A DNA stretch of 64,000 nt, from NCBI RefSeq assembly GCF_965279675.1, contig NZ_CBDIIJ010000002.1:1364001-1428000 (forward strand). Reading direction: 5' to 3'. Numbering within the stretch: the first letter of the stretch is position 1; each line of letters starts with the position of its first letter. The notes under the pieces are model-generated. The model saw nothing but the letters and a program-made list of their open reading frames with translations, was not told where the DNA came from and did no database searches. Source of the DNA: Mucisphaera sp965279675 (GTDB lineage Bacteria; Planctomycetota; Phycisphaerae; Phycisphaerales; Phycisphaeraceae). Positions 59,877 to 64,000 of this stretch are shown one piece after another. The position numbers were made by a program, and so were the translations under genes.

Positions 59877-60401
59877 ATGAAGCGATTCTGCGTGGTTGGT
59901 CCTTGCGGGGCGGGGAAGAGTGTGATGGCGCGTCGGCTGGGGGCGCGGCTGGGGCTGCCGGTGTGTCATATCGACACGTTGTTCTGGAAACCGGGTTGGG
60001 TGGAGCGGTCGAACGAGGAGCTGGCTGGGTTGCTGGAGCCGGTGGTGGCGGGGGAGCGGTGGGTGATCGACGGGAACTTTGCGGCGACGCTGGGGATACG
60101 GCTGGCGCGGGCGGACACGGTGGTGTGGCTGGATTATCCGGCGCGGGTGTATCGGTGGCGGGTATTGAAGCGTCAGGTGACGGGTCGTTGGCGGGGGCGG
60201 CCGGACATGGCGGCGGGGTGTCGGGAGAGTTTTGACCTGGAGTTTCTGAGGTACGCGTGGGATTTCGAGCGGACGGGGCGGCCGGCGTTGGTGGCGGCGT
60301 TGGAGGGGCGGTCGGCGGGGGTGGAGTTGGTGCGGTTGCGGACGGTTGGGGAGGGGGAGGGGTGGTTGGAGCGTGCGAGTGAGTATTCAGACAAGCAATG
60401 A
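59877..60401 (+). CDS. P-loop kinase-like protein (topology-modulation/FlaR-like)
   Basis: A 174-residue small P-loop NTPase. Walker A is GPCGAGKS (8-15), preceded by a beta strand MKRFCVV, followed by LGLPVCHIDTLFWKPGW, ERWVIDGNFAATL and TVVWLDYPARVYRWRVLKR. It resembles adenylate-kinase-related FlaR/DNA topology modulation proteins of unknown function. Divergent from the methyltransferase gene with an 18-nt gap, so their promoters must overlap each other's coding ends. Confidence 0.82.
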   Translation: MKRFCVVGPCGAGKSVMARRLGARLGLPVCHIDTLFWKPGWVERSNEELAGLLEPVVAGERWVIDGNFAATLGIRLARADTVVWLDYPARVYRWRVLKRQVTGRWRGRPDMAAGCRESFDLEFLRYAWDFERTGRPALVAALEGRSAGVELVRLRTVGEGEGWLERASEYSDKQ

Positions 60402-60446
60402 TGGATCAGGGATGGCAGTTGATTGCGTTGAGATAAGGAGTTTGAC

Positions 60447-60911
60447 ATGGTAATGCGATGGGCGTTCTGGGGGGGATTGTTGTTACTGATATCGTTCTGG
60501 ATATCGCTTAGCGGTGATATCGGGATGTATGTTGATCTGCCAACTATCATTTACTTGCTCGTATTCGTCGTGATCTACGCTGCATCACACCATAAGTTTT
60601 CTTCGGTCTTTCGCTCTACATATGCCTGTCTTGGGGGTAAGCACCAGATCGAGCATGATGAGCTGGTTTACGCACAGAGGGTTTTCTGCAGCGCACGGAG
60701 AGGTGCCTGGATTGGCGGTGTACTGTGGTCGGTCACAGGCATGATTGCTGTCCTAAGCCACCTTACTGAGGCCGGGTCTGTTGCCTTAGCAGTCGCACAC
60801 AGTCTATTGGGTGTTTTTTATGCGCTCCTGCTGGCGGAGTTGGTGCTTGCGCCCCTAGAAAGAAATTTTGAGGATCGACTTTCGCATGCTGCGTCATCGA
60901 TTCAGTCATAA
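60447..60911 (+). CDS. Orphan MotA-like small membrane protein (low GC)
   Basis: A 154-residue membrane protein with about four hydrophobic helices (7-22, 32-46, 87-105 and 112-135). The N-terminal half, GLLLLISFWISLSGDIGMYVDLPT, looks like the first helices of MotA/TolQ-type proteins (the small-residue loop plus DxPT/S), but the conserved MotA core is missing. AAGGAG stands 6 nt before the ATG, so the gene is well expressed-looking. Its base and codon composition is far more A+T-rich than all neighbours. It could be a recently acquired or decaying gene. Confidence 0.65.
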   Translation: MVMRWAFWGGLLLLISFWISLSGDIGMYVDLPTIIYLLVFVVIYAASHHKFSSVFRSTYACLGGKHQIEHDELVYAQRVFCSARRGAWIGGVLWSVTGMIAVLSHLTEAGSVALAVAHSLLGVFYALLLAELVLAPLERNFEDRLSHAASSIQS

Positions 60912-60915
60912 TCAA

Positions 60916-60943
60916 TTAAAAACCCCGCCGAGGTGGCGGGGTT
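60916..60943 (-). terminator. Rho-independent terminator of the iron-sulfur genes
   Basis: On the minus strand AACCCCGCC (from 60943 down) pairs with GGCGGGGTT, loop ACCTC, followed by TTTTTAATT. It is a typical intrinsic terminator, 26 nt after the A-type carrier stop. It also lies just after the orphan membrane protein gene on the plus strand. Confidence 0.85.
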
Positions 60944-60968
60944 CGTGGGGCTTGGTTGTTGCTCTGGA

Positions 60969-61301
60969 TCAGGCCGAGAAGCTGGACCCACAACCGCAGG
61001 AGCTCGTGGCGTTGGGGTTGTTGAAGACGAAGCCTCGGCCCATGACTTCGTCTTTGAAGTCGATGGAGACGCCGTTGAGGTAGAGGTAGGACTTGGGGTC
61101 GCAGACGACCTTGACGCCGTGCTGTTCGAAGACCTCGTCGGTGTCGCGTTGGGACTCGGTGAGGTCGAGGAGGTAGGAGAAGCCGGAGCAGCCACCGCCT
61201 TTGACGCCGACGCGGAGCCGGACCTTTTCGGCGTCGAGTTCCTGCTGATCGATGATCGTCTTGATCTCACGGGCTGCGGTTTCGCTGATCGTCACTGCCA
61301 T
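60969..61301 (-). CDS. A-type iron-sulfur carrier protein (IscA/ErpA/SufA family)
   Basis: A 110-residue A-type carrier. Three ligand cysteines are in place: Cys38 (KGGGCSGFSY), Cys102 and Cys104 (SSCGCGSSF), which is the HesB/IscA signature. It delivers [2Fe-2S]/[4Fe-4S] clusters to apoproteins. Its stop is followed by the terminator at 60916-60943. The gene is 144 nt downstream of iscU on the same strand. Among IscA, ErpA and SufA the sequence alone does not decide. Confidence 0.92.
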   Translation of the reverse strand: MAVTISETAAREIKTIIDQQELDAEKVRLRVGVKGGGCSGFSYLLDLTESQRDTDEVFEQHGVKVVCDPKSYLYLNGVSIDFKDEVMGRGFVFNNPNATSSCGCGSSFSA

Positions 61302-61445
61302 CTCTGTCTGTCCTTATCAAGCCGGCGTCGCCGGTCGGTCTTCTGGGTGTGAGCCCCGGTGTACGGATCGGGCTCTGGTTGGATCGGGGGTCTTGAGCCT
61401 GATCTTCAGACTCAACTGCCGGATTATACCCTAAACGGGTGAGTG

Positions 61446-61883
61446 TCAAGCCGAGGCGGGGGCCTTGGCTTCCTCGTGGTCATGGTCGTGATCGTGGGCC
61501 AGGCCGTTTTTTTCCTCGTAGTCGTGGATGGCGGCCCGGATGGCGTCCTCGGCGAGGACGGAGCAGTGGATCTTGACCGGCGGGAGGCTGAGCTCTTCGA
61601 CGATCTGGGTGTTCTTGATCTGCTCGGCCTCGTGGACGGTCTTGCCCTTGAGCCACTCGGTGGCGAGGGAGGAGGAGGCGATGGCGGAACCGCAGCCGAA
61701 GGTCTTGAACTTGGCGTCTTCGATGACGCCGGTGTCCGGGTTGACCTCGATCTGGAGGCGCATCACGTCGCCACACTCGGGGGCTCCGACGACGCCGGTG
61801 CCGACGGTTTTCTTGTCTTTGTCGAGCGATCCGACGTTGCGGGGGTGCTCGTAGTGGTCGATGACTTTTTCGCTGTAGGCCAT
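61446..61883 (-). CDS. iscU: Iron-sulfur cluster scaffold IscU with His-rich tail
   Basis: A 145-residue IscU. Cluster ligands are Cys37 (PECGD, with Asp39), Cys64 (TFGCGSA) and Cys107 (KIHCSVLAED). The LPPVK motif (100-104) that HscA binds is fully conserved, so this is ISC-type rather than SufU. Unusually, the C terminus carries a His-Asp repeat (H-D-H-D-H-D-H, 130-136) before EEAKAPASA. It would be loaded by IscS (80 nt upstream) and served by the HscA-like chaperone encoded at 9-11 kb. Confidence 0.95.
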   Translation of the reverse strand: MAYSEKVIDHYEHPRNVGSLDKDKKTVGTGVVGAPECGDVMRLQIEVNPDTGVIEDAKFKTFGCGSAIASSSLATEWLKGKTVHEAEQIKNTQIVEELSLPPVKIHCSVLAEDAIRAAIHDYEEKNGLAHDHDHDHEEAKAPASA

Positions 61884-61963
61884 GGTTTGGCTCCTTCTTC
61901 TTTATCTTTTCCTGGGTTTAACGCTGGTGGTCCCGGTGTTCATTCCAATGGGTCGTTGGTTGG

Positions 61964-63184
61964 TTAGTGGGCGCCCCACTGGACGGTGGAGAGGTCGATG
62001 CCTTCCTTGACCATGTCGTAGAGGGGGCTCATGGCGAGGAGGTGGTCGACGCTCTTGACCATCTTCTCGATGACGTAGTCGACTTCTTCTTCGGTGTTGA
62101 AGCGTCCTAGTCCGAAGCGGATGGAGCTGTGGGCGAGTTCGTCGCCGGCTCCGAGGGCCTTGAGGACGTAGCTGGGCTCGAGGGACGCTGAGGTGCAGGC
62201 CGAGCCGGAGCTGACGGCGATTTCCTTGACGGCCATCATCAGCGACTCGCCTTCGACGTAGGGGAAGCTGATGTTGGCGGTGTGGGGGAGCCGACGGGTC
62301 TTGTGGCCGTTGAGGACGGCGGTATCGAGTCGGCTGGTGATGCCGTCGACCAGGCGGTCGCGGAGGGCGGAGAGCCGTTTGGCTTCGTCTTCCATCTCGT
62401 TCTGGCAGATCTCGCAGGCGGCACCGAGTCCGACGATGCCGGTGACGTTGAGGGTGCCGGAGCGCATGCCTCGTTCGTGGCCGCCGCCATCGATGAGCGG
62501 GGCGAGGCGGACGCGTGGCTTGCGGCGTCGGACGTAGAGGAAGCCGGCGCCCTTGGGGCCGTACATCTTGTGGGCGGTGGCGGAGAGGAGGTCGATGCCT
62601 GCGGCTTCGACGTCGGTGGGCATCTTGCCGACCCACTGGGTGGCGTCGGTGTGGAGGAGGATGCCCTTTTCTTTACAGATCGCGCCCATTTCGGGGATTT
62701 CGTTGACGGTGCCGACCTCGTTGTTGGCCCACATGACCGAGACGAGGATGGTGTCTTCGCGGATGGCTTCGCGGACCTGTTCGGCGTAGATGACGCCGTC
62801 TTCGTTGGGTTCGAGGAAGGTGACGTCGTAGCCTTCACGCTGGAGGCGTTTGCAGGGGTCGAGGACGGCCTTGTGCTCGTGGACGGCTGAGATGATGTGC
62901 TTGCCTTTGGAGGCGTACATCTCGGCGACGCCTTTGATGGCAAGGTTGTTGGACTCGGTGGCGCCGGAGGTCCAGATGATTTCCTTGGGATTGGCGCCGA
63001 TGAGGCTGGCGACCTGGTGTCGTGCCTTGTCGACGCCGTCTTCGGCGGCCCAGCCGAAGCTGTGGTTTCGGCTGGAGGCGTTGCCGAAGTGCTCGGTGAA
63101 GTAGGGCATCATGGCCTCGAGGACGCGGGGGTCCATCGGGGTCGTGGCGTTGTGGTCCATGTAGATGGGGAGTTTGACGCTCAT
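61964..63184 (-). CDS. iscS: Cysteine desulfurase IscS
   Basis: A 406-residue class V PLP enzyme, group I desulfurase. PLP lysine is Lys206 (SATAHKMYGPKG), and the catalytic cysteine is Cys330 in SSGSACTSASLEPSYVL. The N terminus MDHNATTPMDPRVLEAM is typical for IscS/NifS. It supplies sulfur to IscU. ATG at 63184 is chosen as it gives the standard start, 20 nt after a CAAAACC-type stretch without clear binding site. It is followed by iscU after 80 nt and preceded by the Rrf2 gene (75 nt). Confidence 0.95.
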   Translation of the reverse strand: MSVKLPIYMDHNATTPMDPRVLEAMMPYFTEHFGNASSRNHSFGWAAEDGVDKARHQVASLIGANPKEIIWTSGATESNNLAIKGVAEMYASKGKHIISAVHEHKAVLDPCKRLQREGYDVTFLEPNEDGVIYAEQVREAIREDTILVSVMWANNEVGTVNEIPEMGAICKEKGILLHTDATQWVGKMPTDVEAAGIDLLSATAHKMYGPKGAGFLYVRRRKPRVRLAPLIDGGGHERGMRSGTLNVTGIVGLGAACEICQNEMEDEAKRLSALRDRLVDGITSRLDTAVLNGHKTRRLPHTANISFPYVEGESLMMAVKEIAVSSGSACTSASLEPSYVLKALGAGDELAHSSIRFGLGRFNTEEEVDYVIEKMVKSVDHLLAMSPLYDMVKEGIDLSTVQWGAH

Positions 63185-63259
63185 GGTTTTGGGTTGCCTG
63201 TCTTTCCTGTTCAAGCGGTGTTTAGGGTTTGGTTTCTCGGTTGATGGATCCTACGCCTG

Positions 63260-63760
63260 CTAATCGCTGGCGTGGGGTTGTTTGGAAGAACTCGTGGCGC
63301 TGAGGGTCACGAGTTCGCTTTCGACGGCTGTCGTGTGCTCGGGTTCGATGAGGTCCTGGAGGGAGACGCTCTGGAAGAAGCCCTGGAGCCGTTTGTCGAG
63401 GGTGCGCATGGGGCCCTGGACGGGGCATGCGTTGCTGATGCGGCAGGGGGCGGTTTCGGGGTCTTCCTTGCGGCAGCAATCGACGAGGTGGATGGGGCCT
63501 TCGAGGGCGACGAAGACTTCGAGAAGGTTGATGGCGGCGGGCTCGCGGGCGAGCTCGTAGCCGCCTCGGGCTCCTCGGGTGGAGGCGACGATGCCGGCGG
63601 AGGCGAGGTCCTTAAAGACGTTCATCAGCAGGGCCAAGGGCAGCTCGAACGCTGAGGCGACCTGGCGGGCGCTGGCGGGGCCGCTCTGGTCGTGCCAGCG
63701 CAGGCCGAGGTAGGAGAGGGCAACGAGTGCGTAATCGGACTTTTTGGTCAGGCTAAGCAT
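63260..63760 (-). CDS. Rrf2-family regulator, IscR-like
   Basis: A 166-residue Rrf2 regulator. The winged helix is at about 1-70 (KKSDYALVALSYLGL, ARQVASAFELPLALLMNVFK, STRGARGGYELAREP). Cysteines stand at Cys95, Cys96, Cys106 and Cys112 (DCC, APC, NACPV), a cluster-binding arrangement like IscR but with wider spacing than E. coli IscR (C-x5-C-x5-C). Its place at the head of iscS-iscU-A-carrier on one strand marks it as the likely iron-sulfur-sensing repressor of the operon. Confidence 0.88.
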   Translation of the reverse strand: MLSLTKKSDYALVALSYLGLRWHDQSGPASARQVASAFELPLALLMNVFKDLASAGIVASTRGARGGYELAREPAAINLLEVFVALEGPIHLVDCCRKEDPETAPCRISNACPVQGPMRTLDKRLQGFFQSVSLQDLIEPEHTTAVESELVTLSATSSSKQPHASD

Positions 63761-63801
63761 GGGTGGTTCACGGGCTACCGGTCTGTTGTGTTATCGATGC
63801 A

Positions 63802-63830
63802 ATACTAGTACCGATTTAGTGCCCATTCAA
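63802..63830 (-). promoter_or_regulatory. Promoter of the Rrf2-isc operon with an overlapping dyad
   Basis: On the minus strand TTGAAT (-35, 63830-63825) and TAGTAT (-10, 63807-63802) are 17 bp apart, 42 nt before the Rrf2 start. An imperfect dyad ACTA (63804-63807) / TAGT (63817-63820) covers the -10 and spacer, a place suited to an autoregulatory Rrf2 operator. Confidence 0.6.
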
Positions 63831-63970
63831 CCGCCCCAATAAGGGCTGCGGTGACTTTCCGGCGGCTGGGGTCGATCGATTGTGTCAGTCTCGTTAGATT
63901 AGGTCTCTCCGATCCGAACACCAGACCCGCGGCTCCTCAGAGTTGCGATTGCAGGAAGGCTCAGCATCAC

Positions 63971-64000
63971 ATGTCGCGCTACAAGACCATGCTTCTTTTC
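63971..64000 (+). CDS. Start of an unidentified gene, cut by the window edge
   Basis: ATG at 63971 opens a frame to the window end (MSRYKTMLLF) with AGGAAGG 12 nt upstream. Only ten residues are visible, so nothing can be said about the product. The region 63831-63970 before it has no other gene. Confidence 0.4.
   Translation, partial: MSRYKTMLLF

Noticed and set aside
1..64000. Mobile elements, integrases or phage genes
   Set aside because: No transposase, integrase or terminal inverted repeat pair was recognised; the tRNA-Asn has no visible direct-repeat partner or integrase.

Overview
The window looks like a chromosomal segment of a planctomycete, most likely of the Phycisphaerae type. 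The signs are a GC-rich Gram-negative gene set, two secreted proteins with duplicated dockerin-like repeats and PEP-CTERM tails, an H-X-DG-like planctomycete prepilin protein, a TonB/TonB-dependent receptor system, and many lipoproteins. This is inferred from gene content only. No CRISPR array, insertion sequence, rRNA or prophage was seen. There is one tRNA (Asn).

Layout. 0-8.2 kb: housekeeping and accessory genes: arsenite efflux tail plus arsM, a DinB protein, a frameshifted VOC gene divergent from a TetR regulator with a clear operator, a GIY-YIG protein abutting tRNA-Asn, a TVP38 membrane protein, a GT2/ArnT-like lipid-linked sugar transfer pair, a PepSY-like protein and a DoxX protein fused to a carbohydrate-binding-like domain. 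8.2-15.1 kb: a candidate small RNA, a PTPS-family enzyme with a PTPS-III-like active site, an HscA-like Hsp70, PgeF, a sulfotransferase/glycosyltransferase pair and BioA. 15.6-41.6 kb: an unbroken plus-strand run. It holds secreted and PEP-CTERM proteins and a beta-helix surface protein. From 19.9 kb a tightly packed gene string follows: lipoprotein, TonB-dependent receptor, DUF3450, TtpC-like, ExbB, two ExbD, TonB, TPR lipoprotein, then a full type II secretion set (GspD-E-F-G-H-I-J-K, GspC-like, L, M, TPR lipoprotein). 41.6-57.9 kb: mostly minus-strand genes of a likely cell-wall-fragment or glycan scavenging locus: ROK kinase, VanX-type dipeptidase, sodium symporter, prepilin protein, PEP-CTERM protein, GntR/LacI-hybrid regulator, phosphodiester glycosidase, serine hydrolase, amidase, two GH10-like glycosylhydrolases, GNAT and MFS transporter. 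Several of their promoter regions share an ATAAGAC motif. 57.9-64 kb: MgtE, an FtsJ-like methyltransferase, a P-loop protein, an AT-rich orphan membrane protein and the ISC iron-sulfur genes (A-type carrier, IscU, IscS, Rrf2 regulator).

How the genes connect. The TonB and type II secretion genes are packed as one transcriptional string, so outer-membrane uptake and protein export may be co-regulated. The HscA-like chaperone at 9-11 kb is the likely partner of the IscU at 61.5 kb, which carries the LPPVK recognition motif. The 42-58 kb genes could import and dismantle peptidoglycan fragments under one regulator.

The base composition of the plus strand flips abruptly from C-rich to G-rich at about 37.24-37.32 kb, inside gspJ and independent of gene direction. 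This is the largest-scale unexplained signal in the window.
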